NCBI GenBank assembly: GCA_001414345.1
Contig: LLCB01000241.1
Location: 28,105-92,104, forward strand
Direction of reading: 5' to 3'
Origin: Hymenoscyphus infarciens
Lineage: Eukaryota > Ascomycota > Leotiomycetes > Helotiales > Helotiaceae
DNA: 64,000 nt
The notes under the pieces were generated by a model that saw only the letters and a program-made list of their open reading frames with translations, was not told the origin of the DNA and made no database searches. Positions 47,539 through 61,556 of the stretch are shown piece after piece; the first letter of the stretch is position 1, and every line of letters starts with the position of its first letter. Made by a program: the position numbers and the translations under genes.

Positions 47539-50500
47539 ATGTCCCGCCTGTTCCAGATCGCCTCATCTCTCGGAATTTCGGGGAGAACGACGCTCAACCA
47601 GCTTTCTCCACCGAACCCGCTTTGCAAAATCTTAGAAATACATGTGGAAAATGCGGAAGAGTATCTAGACAGCCGGCGACTCGATGCAAAAGCCGCAAAG
47701 CCGCCATCGAAAATTGCTAGCATGATGAAAACAAAGAAGCCGCCAAAGAAAGCCATAGACAGAACTGTAAAAGAGATTTTCGAGGCTTTGGAGGCAGTTG
47801 TGTGGGAGAGGAGCTCGCCAGAACTAGCGAATGTTCTCATCTCCCAGTTACAGTCACTTGGGGGTGACCCGAACTGGAACCCTCCACCGAAACAAAGTTT
47901 GACCAAACGACTGGCAAGCAGTGCGAAATTAGCTCTTACCGAGAGTGAACTGCTACAGATTGCTACGAAATCAAAAGATTTGGACATGATAGCTGTTCTT
48001 GCATTTTATGCGGAGCAGTGGAACTTGGACGCTTGTCTGGGTGCCGCAATTGATGGCGACGATTTGGAGGTTGCAAAACTCCTATCGAGGTACGGAGCGG
48101 ATGGAAATACAATTGAGGATCAATTTCCGCTCTGGAAGTCAGTGAAAGAGGGAAGATTCGCCGAGGTGAGGTTGCGTCTGAGAGCACCCAAGCCACCTAC
48201 TAGGGAATCACTTTCGACAGCTTTGTTACAGGCTGTGGAGTTTGGGGATTCCCAGCTGGTATTGGAGATCATGGCAAAGGGGGGTGATTATTCAATCAAT
48301 GACTTTGAACCCCTCAGGAATGCAGTCGAAATCTTGAATCTGGAAACCATGGTTGCTTTGCTGGCTTTTGGTAAGAAGGTACCGTCCTCAAAACTCTTGG
48401 ATGAATTGCTATTTCAAGTTTTCTCAGGGCGGTCAAAGATCGCAGATACACACTTGTGCCGGTACTTGGAAGTACTTCTTTGCGCGGGAAGTAAAGGAAA
48501 AGCGACAAACAAGTGCCTCGTACAAGCCGCGGTGCAGAACTTCATTGAATTGGCGAAGTTGCTTGTATATTATGGTGCTTCGGTTGAATATGGTTCAGCT
48601 AGGGCACTTCATCACGCTGTTTCAAACTCTAGTTTTGAACTTATCTCCATACTACTTGGTAGTAATCCCCCGCCTTCCGTTGAACATATCTCTGCTGCTG
48701 TATCTACAGCTATGCAAATTGAAGATTCTTCGACGAGATTGGAAGTTATGAAACTTCTCCGTTCAGCTGGCGCCACGGGAGCTGAAGTAGACAGCGCACT
48801 AGTCGTTGTCACAAACTTGGAGCCTTTTGATCTACCAAATTTTGATCTTCTACAGCTCTTACTTGATATGGGGGCCGACGTAAATTGCGAAAATGGAAAA
48901 GGGCTCCACAACGCAACAAGGAAAGGGCATTTACCAATGCTCAAAAGTCTACTTACTGGTAGTAGGCCAGGACCTTCGCCAAACACCCTCTCCCGATCAT
49001 ATGAGATGGCATACAAACACGAATCAGCTACTCGGCTTAAGATCATACCCTTGCTCTTTGGAATTGGCATGCCAATTGGGGACCAAATCAATTCATCACT
49101 AGTGACGCTTGTCAGCTCCCAACCGCCAGACTACAAACTGATCAGAATTCTCCTTCAAAACGGAACATCAGTATCTTTCAACAACTGTCAGTGTCTTATT
49201 GTCGTTGGGCTCAACTTAGACGTCGAGCTTTTCGAGCTAATGATGGACTATCTATCGGATCCTGCGCCAGAGTTGATTTCATCAATTCTCTCCAACATTT
49301 TTCGACAACATCAAAAAGAAGTCTGGAACCAAAAAGGGTTACTGATCATGAAGACAATTTTGAAAAAGGGGATCCAAGCTCCAACATTAGATGAGATGCT
49401 AGTTTATGCGATCACGACCGCCCATAGACTGAAAGATGGAGCAAGGGATGATAACGAGCAAATAATCGAGTTCGTGAGCCTTCTTTTAGAACATGGAGCG
49501 GACAACAACTACCGAAATGGCCTAGGACTACAGGAGGCGGCTAAATACGGGATGCTGGATATAATTGGATTGATCGTCGATGAGAGTTGCTCCAAATTGA
49601 CTTTGAACACAGCGTTTCCCTATCTCCTAGCCTCGGAAGTCCCAATCGCGGAAGACTTTGTTCTGGCTATGATACCGTTGTTTCTGGCGGATTTCAAGGG
49701 TATCATCGCCGGATTCAAGCATCCCGAACTCGATCCATTGATATTCATGGCATTAAAAAGATATCCGGAGAGTGAGTGCTTGCTAAGAGCACTGCTTGAG
49801 GCCGGAGTTCCAGTGGATGAGTGTATGGCTTCGACCGAAAACGGATTCCCCTGTAATGGCGAATTGATTACGCCATTTATGTGGATTGTAGGACGACCTA
49901 AAAGCCTGAATCAGATCGCCATATGCAAGATGTTCCTGAAATTTGGAGGTGCGTTTCGATTCACTTGTAACCCTTTTATTCATGTCAACAACTGATTTTA
50001 ACAGCAAATCCCGATTTTCGAACCGGCGATTCTGGGACTACACCGTTGTTATTAGCTACAAAAACAAAAAACCACGAGATCATACGACTTCTAATTGATG
50101 CCGGCTCCGAGGTATCGTTACCAGATACAGTAGACACAACTCCCCTCTGGCACGCTAGCCGGGGAAACGACATCGCGGCCGCGATGATGCTTCTGGAAGC
50201 AGGTGCAATAAGAAACGATGGAAGTCTTCACCAAGCATCTTCCCACTTACACCTCGAAACAATTGAAATTCTTCTTGACGCGGGACACAAATTAGATTTC
50301 CCATGCATACGATGCGGTGGAAGGACTCCGTTGGAGGAGGTCTGCCAAAATGCAACTAGCACAAAAAGCTGGGAACCACGACGAGAAAAGCTCTTAGAGT
50401 CCACTATAAAGATGCTCGTCACCCGTGGAGCCGATTTGAAACGATGCCAAAGCGGCAAGTCTCTACTCCTCATCGCCCTCGATGGTTCCAACTCAGTGCC

Positions 50501-51356
50501 ATCCGTGAAGATTTTGTTGAGGGCCTACATGTACAGATATATCAACGAAAAATTTAACCTGTACACCGAAAATGGATTCACCTACTCCCCCACAATGTAT
50601 GTCGAGAAAGGAGTTTGTCGTGCCCCGAAAAAGAGTTTTCCGGCACTTTTAAAACTACTCAAGGGGATCAATGCGATCGACGTATATTACAACGAAAGCA
50701 CACTGCTTCCACAGCCCCCCACCATGATAAATGCACCAGCACATATAATTGCTGCTGAGCAAAAGCGGCAAGAGGTGGAAGCTGCTGCAGCTCGCGCAGC
50801 CGATTTTGCCAAGAATAAATTCATAATGGACAAGAAATACCAAGAAGATATCGCTCGAGCGAAGAAGGAACTAGATGATAGCGCGATGGAACGAAGAAAA
50901 AAAGCCGACAAGGAAGCACTAGATAATGCGAGAGAAATCCAGACAACGGTAGCAATGACTGCAAAGGCAAAAGAGAAATTTTTCGAACGGGAAATGAAAC
51001 ACCGTCTGAAAATGGAAGAGTTGGACAAGGGGAAGGCCCATCGGTCCAATGCACTGGTGATAGCACAACAGAAAGTTTTGGAAGATATGGAAAAACAGTA
51101 CGTGAAAAGGGAGAAGTTGGAGAAGGCTACCGAGAAGTGGCTGGCCGAAGAAAAGCAGGTAATAGAAGACAGACAAAAACAGAGAGCAAAACAGGAAAAG
51201 ATGGATTTGAAACAGCAAAATAGGTTAGAGGAGCAGTGGGAACAACAGCGAGCGATTGTGAGGGATATGGAAAGGACGAAAGAGCAGCTTGTTTCACTTA
51301 ATGCCGGTGGTGGCAGCTGGCGGAGGCATAGCAGCTTTTCCGATGATTCTCAATAG
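47539..51356 (+). CDS. Large ankyrin-repeat protein with C-terminal coiled coil
   Basis: Exons 47,539-49,948 and 50,005-51,356. The 56-bp intron has donor GTGCGT, branch ACTGATT and acceptor ACAG, and the joined codon (G|CA) rebuilds an ankyrin unit (FLKFGG-ANPDFRTG-DSGTTPLLLA). Product 1,253 residues. Residues 1-140 are a helical lead-in (MSRLFQIASSLG...). About 150-1,000 is an ankyrin solenoid of degenerate units such as LLSRYGADGNT, LLVYYGASVEYGSARALHHA, LLDMGADVNCENGKGL, LLLEHGADNNYRNGLGL and LLEAGA. Near 970-990, KLDFPCIRCGGRTPLEEVC holds a CxxC. About 1,045-1,235 is a long charged coiled coil (EQKRQEVEAAAARAADFAK onward, ending WEQQRAIVRDMERTKEQL). No NACHT, kinase or membrane segment is present. 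The solenoid style resembles fungal NLR-type ankyrin arrays, but no NTPase is encoded. Probably a scaffold; function unknown. Confidence 0.82.
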
Positions 51357-51600
51357 AGAAGAATATGACATATAACATTGCGTCCTTTCTGATTGATTTG
51401 CCATTGTTTCTATCGTACGCAGCATAATCTGTATTTTGCCTATTTACAGCCTAACGCCCGATTTGGTTATGTTTAGCCTGTAATGATGCGTTAGATACGG
51501 AACGAAGAACATATCCCTTCAGTGTGATATTAGGCCTAGAACCTTACGCCAAAACGCTTACGCATGCTCACGTGTACGCTGGAATTAGTAACGAAAAAGC
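51357..51600. other. 3' flank of the ankyrin gene and RIP border
   Basis: Normal composition to about 51,590, then an abrupt switch to TpA-rich DNA. Probable 3' UTR of the ankyrin gene. No other feature is seen. Confidence 0.5.
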
Positions 51601-52880
51601 TCTTATTATATAATATTCCTATATACCTCTCTTCTTTATTAATAGAACCTTTATCTATAGCGTCTTTTATAGCTCTTAGATAAGTACTTGACCTAGGCTT
51701 ATCTCTCTATAGAAATATAAGTAATTTATATCTTTTCTTTTTATTATCTCTTTAGTTATTCTTATACTCTACGTGATTTAGTAGAACGCGGTTCTAATCT
51801 TATATTTCTAGCTCTACTAGGCGTAGTATTTTCTAAACGTCTCTTAGCTCGTTACTACTTTTTAGTACGCTTTTAGTATTAAAACTAAGCTAAAACCACT
51901 CGTATACCGACTTTTATTCTTATAATTAATTAATAACTATAATATATAATAGCAAAAAAACACTAGAGATCTAAAGATAGCGTTTTTGTTTTCCTAGCTA
52001 GATTAGCACTTCTATTCTTTCTAAAGGTTTTTATCCGTGTCTTTTCTCACTTTTAAAACTATTCTTTCTTATTATATCCTCTCTTTTAAGCGCTCCTAGT
52101 CTATTATATTCTATCTCTAGCCTTCGATACGTCTATCTCTTCTAATTCTATACTTTTAATACGCTTATCTCTTCTACTCCTATATAAGGCTATTTTCCTT
52201 TCTATACCTAATAGAGAGAATAGAAAGGTTTATATATTATTCTATAGAAGTACGTAAAGTAAGTTAATAAGAGGTAAAGTAGGTCGGTTTATAAGAGATA
52301 AAGTAAGTCGGTTTATAAGAGGTAAAGTAGATTAGTTTATAAAAGGAGTTCTATATTTAGCACTATCGCTCTCTTATAAATTAACCTACTTTATATAGAG
52401 GTACTCTTCTCTACCTAGCTACTCTTATTTTATACTACTTACTCTTCTCTCTCTTCCTAGCCTCTCTTTTTAACCTTCTTAGCTACTCTAATCCTTCTTT
52501 TATAATTGTTCTTACTCTTCTATTATATTCTATAAGTAAAGTTATTCTATTCTATTATATTCTAAAGAGAGAGAGTATTCTTCCTTATTCTAATACCTAG
52601 AATCGTTTAGACAGGGAAATCTAAAACGCTATCTAAAGTTTACTAAGCTCTAGAGCAAAAGACTTCTTAATATAAGGTCCTAGTTTAGTAGTATACTATT
52701 ATTATTAGTAGAAGTAGATAGAATACTAATAAGTAAGAGTTACTTATTTAGATATAAGATAACCTAGATTATATATCTATTTTAGAGAGTAGTATTAGAG
52801 ATATTAGAAAGAGAGCTAAAGATAATACTATCTATACTTAGAATAGTAATATAAGAGGTTAAAGACTCGAAATAAAGGCA
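51601..52880. repeat. RIP-altered DNA with a 24-bp tandem repeat
   Basis: Heavily CpA/TpG-depleted. At about 52,269-52,340 there are three tandem copies of a 24-bp unit around ATAAGAGGTAAAGTAGGTCGG, differing by transitions. The rest has no recognised domain. Part of it may be the 5' portion of the Tc1/mariner relic that continues to the right. Confidence 0.5.
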
Positions 52881-55800
52881 AATATTTAAAATAAGCCGCG
52901 TTCTAGCTAGTATATCAAACTCACTTCTAAGCTATAAAAGACGATTATTATAAAGGTTATTAATTTATAAGAGTCTTACTAAAAGTTGAATATTATACAC
53001 CTTTATAAGCTAGGACTTTAGAGTAACTAAGATAAGAGTAAAAACCTATCTAAATCATCGTTTTAATAAGTCTTATATAATACTAGTTACTTTTTTATAA
53101 GAGAAGGATTAAAGCCTAAACTTATATCTAAAATTATAATATAATATATTAAATTAGTAAAGCGTCTCTTAGACAAAGACCTCTTAAAAGTCATATCTAT
53201 AAACACTATAGTAATATATATAGAACTAGATAAGAAGGCTAATTAGTACTAGTAAAAGATAGATAAATACTACTATAAAGATATATAATCTAAGATAGTT
53301 AAGAGGTATTCTATTAAAAAATTCTTTAGTACTATCTACCTAGGTTCTTACTAAGGTCTATATTATATATATAACCTAGAAATAACACTACACCTTTTTT
53401 TAGAGACTAAATTTTTTAGTTTAAAACGCCTAATCTCACTTATACTTAATTAAGAAGTAAAATTCCTTTTATAGAGTCCCTTCTAAAAGGCTCTCTATTC
53501 TCGCCTACGTCTTTAAGAAGAGGGGTAAAGAGAGAGGAGGTTTATCTAATTCCCTTTATTATAGCTATTTAATAACGCTTTATCTCTAAGACTTCTAGGT
53601 CTCTTAAATAAGGTATTATAGCTTAAACCTTCTTTAGAGATATTAGAGAAGCTATAGACTACTATTTAAACACTATTCTTAATAGTACTCTCTTAGATCT
53701 CTTACCTCTTCTTTAAACCTTCTATACCTAGGTTACTAATCTTAGCCTCTCTTACTATAAGGTATATACTAAGGAGACCTTACCTTCTCTTCCCTTAGCC
53801 TATAGTACTTACTTAGGGTATAAGGACGCTACTACGCCTTCTCTAACCCTTCTCTCCTTTTTAAATACTATAAGAAAAATTTCTTATATATAAACTACTA
53901 AGAATACCTTATTATCTAAAAAGATACCTTAAACTACTAAGTCTTTAAAGAAGATAATAATAATAATAATAACTCTACTCTACTCTCTCTCTTCTATTTA
54001 GAAGAATAAGAATAAGAGACTTAGGCTCTTTATTTAAATCCTATCTAACTCCTTAAATAGAGTTTACTCTATCTATACTATTTTCTTAGTACTTTATAAC
54101 TTAGGAATCGAGTATAAAGACCTAGTATATAAAGTACTCTTAGTTAATTCTAGCTTTACTATTATCTCTAAAGATAAAGAAGCTTTATAATCTCTCTTAG
54201 TAAAGAAAGCTAGTATATAAACTCTTTTTAGTACTACTAGAATAGAGCTTTTATAAAACTAGATAGCTTTCTATATTTTAAGTATCTTTTAAAAGGTAGA
54301 ATCTGTTTAGATTACTTAAGTAAAAGTAATTTAATTAACTCTAGCTCTTACTACTCTTAAAGTAGTAGCGTTAGTAATTAAGAAACAAATTAGAGCCGAC
54401 TCTATAAGAGTTTATATAGCTGCTAGCTCTCTCTTAAATAACCTATTCTATACTACTTAAATAGCCTTCTTTAAAGAAGAGGATATAAGAGGCTTCTCTA
54501 CTATCTTAAATATAACCTTAATTCTAAGTAGTAGAGTCTACTAAAAGCGCCTCTTAAAGAAGTCTACTATAATTCAGTACTTAAAGTACTAGTAATAGTA
54601 TAATACCTAGAATTATAATAAAAGCTAATAATACTACTTTTATAGTAGTATAAAATACTTAGAAGACTTCTATTCTTAATATATTAAGTACTTTTAATAT
54701 AAATTAAAGTACTTATATTATAGTAGTTCTTATGTCTTAAATAATATTATATATTAACTCTAGCTAAAAGCTACTAAACCTTTGCTTTTAGTAGAGAATA
54801 TAAGATCTATTTAATAAGTATACTCTAAGTAATAACTAAGAAAAGAGAACGATTTACCTTATAGCTTTATAGACATAGAAATAGACTATCTTACTACCTC
54901 TCCTCCTTCTCTAGACTCTTAGTTAAACGAGGAGGCTATCTTAAACACCTCCTCTTCTCTACCTTTATACTCTATCTCTTAACCTAAGAGCTCTAACACC
55001 TACTCTAATCTCTCTCTCTTATAAGTAGGCGAGGACCTCTTAAATAATACTATCTCTAAGTCTTATAAATTAATATATATAAGTCTAGTAAGTATTAGGA
55101 ACTAGCTTTCTAACTTATATACTCTAGATAAGTAGATATAGTTCTTATATAAGAACTATATATTTACTAAAGAGAGATTAACTATTAGATTATAAGACGT
55201 TACTTAAACTATACCTACTTTTTACCTATTTATAACTAGAATAAGAACCTCTCTTAAATACTTACTTTTATATAGAAAGAGGTAGATATCCTCTTAAGCT
55301 AATAATTGTTAATCGTACTCTTACTTAATTACTAAGACCTTATTTATATTAAGATTATACTCTTTTAAAGCCTCTTACTATATATCTTTAATATATATAA
55401 TACTCTTCTAGGTACTAAGAGTACTAAGAAAGCTATTAATCTTATCCTTAACTTAGAATATATCTATACTACGAATACTCTTATAGCTAGAGACTTAAAT
55501 TTAAAGAGCTAACTTTAGTAACTAGACTTCCTTAGCTAAGAAAGTATATAGTCCTCTCTACTTATTAGCTAGGTAGAGGATAGAGAGCTATAACTTTCTA
55601 CCTCTCTTAAGATATAAATATATAATCTTAATAATACTCTTAACCTTACCTTTTACTCTAGTAACCTCTTCTAAAGAGAAGCTTCTACTAAGGTAGACCT
55701 CTCTTTTAAATATAGCTTAGATTACCTCTTACTTCTTACTTAGCTCTTATATATAAGAAATCTAATAGAGAAGAACCTACTTTTAAAGCTTAGTACTCTT

Positions 55801-58800
55801 AATATTAAAACCTTTAAAGTAACTTTTTAAAGTAAGCTTAAAATATAATAGTTATTTAAACTTATAGAGTAACTAAATACTAATTTGTTAGAGGCTCTAG
55901 TAGGATTTATTATTAAGAGTATATATAGTATATACCTTTATAGTACTAAGTAAAGACTTAGTTATAGATTTAGATACCTCTAGTAGAATAAGGAGTACTA
56001 GATAGTAGCTACTAAGGCTAGGTAAGTATAAAGACGTAGGATAAACCTACGAGCTTTAAAGTCTCTTTATAAGAGTCTAAGATAAGAGATCTAGAAAGTA
56101 AAGAAAGAACACTTCTATAGTCTAATTAATAAAGTAATAAGAAGTAAAGACGTTTTTAAGATTTATAAGTAGTACTAGAGTACTAGAGTCTATAAGTCCT
56201 TACTCTTAAAAGACTTAGTAGGCTAATTAGGCTTTACTACTTAAGAAAAGTAAAAGATCCTAGTATAAGAGCTACTTATAAATAAGGCTAAGATTAAGGA
56301 TATTCTATTTAATACCTTAACTATCGCTTCTTAGTCTCTTTTATAAGCTAATCTTACTTTATATAAGATTAAGGAATTAATCCTTAGTAAAGCTTTAACT
56401 ATATTAGAGGAGGATAAGCTTATAATAGAGGTTTTTAAAGTAGCCTAGCTATAAATATTAAGCCTTATCCTCTTTTTATTTAAAAGCTATATTAAAATAG
56501 GCTTTTACTTAAAGATCTTCTATACTACTATTATTACTATTATTCTAAAGCCTAATAAGAAAGATAAATCTTCTTCTTAAGTATACTAGTTAATTATACT
56601 ACTCTTAGTTCTTAGAAAAGAGCTTAAAAGGCTTCTTACTAAATAAGTCTCTTAGATAGCTATTAAATATACTATTTTAGAATAGAACTAGTTTAGCGCT
56701 CTTTTATTAAGAGCTACTATAAACCTTACTACCTACCTTATCTTTAATATTAAGTTAGCTCTTATAGATAAATAAGAAGCCTCTCTTCTTATACTTAATA
56801 TTAAAAGAGCCTTTAATATAGTACTCTCTAGCTACTTAATTAAAAGACTTAGAGAATAAGAATAGCTATACTACCTTATAAAATAGGTCTTCTCCTTCTT
56901 AACTAATAGATCTATAAAAGTAAAACTTAATAGAGAGATAGAAGATACTACCTCGCTTAAATATAGCCTCTCTTAAGGCTCGCCTATCTTACTAATCCTT
57001 TTTATATTATATATCTAACCTCTATTTAGGCTAGGAGTTAGCTTACTTCTAGTAGTATAGAGATTTAGCTATATTAATAATATTAGACTACTTATCTCTA
57101 AACCTTTAAAAGTAGAGAATATTATACTACTTATAGAATAAGTAACTAGTATACTTAAGTAAGGTATAGATAAGAGTATTACTTTTAATACTAAAAAGTT
57201 AAAACTTATCTACTTCTTTTATAAAAGAAAGTAAAAAGGAAGAGGGATTTAACCTCTCCTCTCTATTATAGTTAAAAGAAAGATAATAGAGCTTATAAAA
57301 GAGCTTTAGTAGCTTAGTATCTTCTTTAACTCTTACTTTACTTTTTATAGCTAATACTCTTAAAAGTATAATAAATATAGTAAGAGGATCCTTTCTATAT
57401 CTTCTAAAATAAGCTACTATAGCTTATATCCTTTTAATCACCTACTTTAGATATAAGACCTAGTACCTAGGTTAGATAAGGAAAATAAGTAGTATAGGCT
57501 TTATAAATAACTAGATTAGCTATTATCTAATACTTCTAGATAAAGTAGTTATAAAGTATATTAGAATTATTCTTCTAGTCTATAAAACTACCTCTACCTT
57601 AATACTCCTTATAAAATCTAGCTTATTAGCTACTAAGATTACTCTTATTACTAAAGATAGAGCCTTTAAAGCTAGAACCTAACGTCTTAACTTAGCTTAC
57701 CTACTTAAGTAATACTTAAATAACTCTTACTTAAAGGTTAGGCTTATTTACTAGTCCTCTTAACCTCTCTCTCTCTTAGAAGAAATTAATCTAATTTAGA
57801 ACCCTCTATAAAATAGAGGTTTTAACTAATAAACCTATCTTTTTAAGATAGTAGGCCTAAGCTCTAATAGTAATAAAGAATCTTATAAAGCTAAATTCCT
57901 TAAATTCCTTACCTTAGTCCCTCTTATAAACTTAGTTATATTTACTAATAGCTCTTGCTTAAATAATAAAAGTACTAGTAAAGGTATATACCTTATAAGA
58001 GAAGAGGTTATATTAAATATAAAGCTCTTCCTTTTTAATAAAACCTTAGAAATTTATAATATAAAGGTAAAAGCCGCTCTACTTAGCCTTAAACTAGCTC
58101 TTAGATCCCCTTTTTAGTCCTTAGCTATAAAATACTAGATTTACTTTAATAACCTTAAAGCTATACTCTAACTAACCTACTAGTCTTATAGTATATTATA
58201 AGGAACCTTTAATAAGGTTTTTAACTTTATCTAGCTATACTCTAGGAAAATTTAAATAAGATAGTACTCTAGTTATATAGGAATCTGTAGTAATATAATA
58301 GCTAACTAAGCTATAGAGAAAGCAGCTTACTTAACTCCTCCTCCTAGCTCTTACCTCTTACTCTATACTACTATACTTAATTATAAAGCTAAGAAGATAG
58401 GAATTAAGCTTATAAATCAACTCTAGTAGACTACGCTCTTAGACACTTATAAGAGGCTAGGTCTTACTTCCTAGTCTTTAAAGCCTAGAACTCTTAAGCT
58501 ACTAAAAGAGGTCCTAGCTCGGCTAATTATAGCTTATACTAGCTATAGAGACTTTATAATATACTACCTTTGCTTCTTCTACTTTAATACACTTCTAGAG
58601 TTAAGGAACTATAAATATAAGAAGGTAAAGATATAATTCTATCTACTCTTTTATAAGCTTATAAATAAGAAGGATCTAAGGCTATTAGCTAAGGCTAAGA
58701 GAAAGCCTTAACTCCTCTTTAAACCTAGGTCTAAGGAACTCTTTTATAAGGTCTATACTAAGACTAAATTCTTTATAAAGATCTATCTCTTAAGATAGTT

Positions 58801-59690
58801 TAATTACTTTATCTCTCTCCTCTCTCTTATACTTTTATATATCTCCTTTATCTTCTTCTAACTTATTAAACTGTTTAAGAATAAGAGCTATTCTAAAAGT
58901 AGAGCTTCTCTTTAAACTATCTTTTATAACTTAGCTTACTCGTTTATACCCTCTATAGCCTAGAGCACCTCTCTAGTGTTATTTGCCCTCTTTTAGGACT
59001 TTTTAAGACCTAGACTACGTAATCTAGACTCCGCCTAACGTTAAATAGTAATAAATAAATAAATATAAATAAATAACCTAGAAATAATATAAGAGATTAA
59101 GAATATAGAGGTATAGTTAGCTAAGGCTAATATAGTATAGCTATACCTTATAGAGGCTGAATTTAATTAGTAAGAAAGAGAAAAGAAGAGATACTAGGCT
59201 AGTAAAAGACGTAGAGTATCTAGAAGAAGAGCTAAATTATATAATTACCTATAAAAGACAGTATATAAGCGAGAGAATAGAGGTAAGAGAGAGGTAGATT
59301 AGTATTAGCTTTATAAGAGATATCTTAAGCTAAAGCTCTTTCTATAGTATAAGGAGTTACGTAAGAAGAGAAGAGGTAAGGTTATACGCTTAGTTATAGA
59401 TAATACTAGTCTATATTCTCATAGAGTAACTAAAGAGGTTTTATATTATTATTCTATTTAGTAGCTTCTTTATCCTCTCTAGTTACTAAATTTAAATCTA
59501 ATAAAGTAGATATAGTTATATATATAAAAGCAGCTATATAAGAGAAGTATATAACCTAGGAATAAGATAGAATTAAAGCGTATATAATTAGAGGAGTAGA
59601 ACTAGATAATATTATAGTAAAGTTAAGAAAGACTCTTAAAAAGATTATAGATTATAGAGAGAATAATAATTTCTATAGATAGAGTATTCA
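52880..59690 (+). mobile_element. Tc1/mariner-like DNA transposon relic, split by LINE 2
   Basis: Left part about 52,880-53,385, right part 59,088-59,690 (outer limits uncertain). The transposase frame passes through the LINE insertion: FSTIYLGSY*GLYYIYN before it and EIKNIEV*LAKAN after it. At 59,385-59,500 the right part shows VIRLVIDNTSLYSHRVTKEV and LLNLNLI, matching the D-N-A-x-x-H-x-x-x-V and S-P-D-L-N-P-I-E catalytic blocks of Tc1/mariner enzymes after RIP. Terminal inverted repeats were not found. Confidence 0.65.
53386..59074 (+). mobile_element. LINE 2 (Tad-like non-LTR retrotransposon), plus
   Basis: About 5.7 kb. A TSD, AACCTAGAAATAA, lies at 53,373-53,385 and 59,075-59,087 (perhaps 16 bp if C/T changes are allowed). 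The 3' end is a tail of TAAA/AATA repeats (59,049-59,074). On plus: ORF1 with zinc-knuckle-like Cys positions (54,585-54,725, Cys mostly turned to Tyr), endonuclease-like region (about 55,000-55,800), RT (about 56,300-57,200; ILKPNKKDKSSS, then L*GSPILLILFILYI near 56,965-57,012 and RFSYINNIRLL near 57,059), and RNase H starting FTNSSCLNNKSTSKGIY near 57,940. Stops reflect lost Gln and Trp codons. It lies in the Tc1/mariner relic in the same orientation. Not obviously the same copy type as LINE 1. Confidence 0.85.
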
Positions 59691-61400
59691 TTTCTATTAC
59701 TTTTTATATAATAATACTTAATTTTATATAATATATATATAATAGAGGTGAAAAGAAGAGGTTATGTTTAAACGAGAAACTAAGCTAAAAATTAGCTAAG
59801 AACGCTTAGAAAATACTAGGCTAAGTAACGCGACTAAATATTTAAATTATTATCTTATTTTTTAAACTCTACTAAAGTATATAATATTATAGAGATTTAA
59901 TAATAATTTATCTATAATCTTATATTTAAAAAGCTCTACTAAAAAAATAAGTAGTTTAGCGTAAGTTAGCTTATAATAAAAGTATATAAGCGAAATTTCC
60001 TCTTAATATATCTCTTCTAGAATAGCGTAAAGCTAAGAGCCTATTTAGCTCGTATAAATTATTTAAATAAATATATAGATATCTAACGAGATACTCTAAA
60101 TACTAATCTCGTATAAGTTAGTATATATTATTAATTGTTTCTTAATATTTAAGTAATTATTTAATTCGTAGTATATATATTAGTATATATTCAACTTTAT
60201 AACCTAGGTAGTACTATAGAACTAGTAGGTAGAAAGAGATATATATAAACTTTTAAAGATTTATATCTCTAGAGGTCTAAATCTTTTCTTAGTAATATAT
60301 ATCTTATTTATATAAATACTAAGATATATAAGATTAAGTAAGAGATTTATATTACTTTTAAATATATATATTAAAGACTAGTATATATATTATCTTATAC
60401 TTTTTAGTAGTATATATCCTAGATATATACGAGCTAAATAGGCTCTAATACTACTTCTACTATTAAAAAGTCTACTAAAAGAGCTTTAAAAGCTAATTAT
60501 TACTTAAATACTCTCTACTCGAAGATTTATAGCCTACGTACTAATTTATTTATCTTAATAAAAGAGATAATATTATAAAAGCTTGAAAGTAATACTTTAC
60601 TTATCTCTATACTTAGTATATAGCTTCTACTAAAAGATTATATTATTAGTATAGAATATAAAGAGATAAACTTTTAAGTGAATTATACTTAGAAGAAGTA
60701 CGTCTACCTTATCTACGTTAAACTAAGAGCTAGTATAAGCAGTGTAATATATCTATTTATAGTAGTAGTTAGCTATATTAGAAAGAATTTTATAAGATAG
60801 AAGTTATTAAGAATATAAGAGAGTAGAAGAGACTAAATAAAAAGATAGAAAGAGACGTTTCTCTACTATATATAGAGTAAGTATAGATAGCTTTTATTTA
60901 GATTTTAATATCTTAGTACTCTTAAACTAGTTTAGTAGTAGTAGTATTACTAGTTTAAAGCTACTTAGATTTTAGTCTATAACTACTCTAAATAAGAGTA
61001 GTTTTAAACTAGACTATTAAACGCGTCTATATATAGAGTATAAGAATAACTAGAGAGATATATAATAGTAATACTTTAATTCTTAGGCTCTTATTATAGA
61101 ATATATAAGAGTTTAGATAAAGAGAATATAGATAATACTAGAAGATTAAGAGGAAAACCTTCTCTTATTTAACAACTCTTTAAATAACTAATTAAATAAA
61201 GATTTAATACTTTTATATTAACTTAAGATAAAGCGTTATTATGAAAAGTTTAACTAACTACTCTAATAGAGATAATTCTAACTATATTATAAAGATATTT
61301 TAAGTAAATAATTAAACTAAAAGTAACTTTCTCTCTTATTCTTTTATAATAGCTAAGGTACTATTTTAAAATTAGTATTATTTTATTAAGCGAATTTTGT
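59691..61400 (+). other. RIP-altered DNA with an unassigned coding-like relic
   Basis: No LTR or tail was found. A plus-strand frame at about 60,560-61,340, read through RIP-type stops, gives a Gln/Lys-rich product, including NFQVNYTQKKYVYLIYVKLR, and LDKENIDNTRRLRGKPSL near 61,110-61,170. I do not recognise it. Composition becomes normal near 61,400-61,550, before the SprT-like gene. Confidence 0.4.
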
Positions 61401-61556
61401 TTTCTATTTTATGTTTTATGTTTTGTGTTTGACGTTTTTATATTAGCTAACTCTCTGCTAATGTCCTTTGTATATAGACTAAGTGGATGTTAAAATATCT
61501 TGAAAGTAAAACATATTCTGATTTTTTTTTATATATATCTCCTAAAGAACGTGGAA

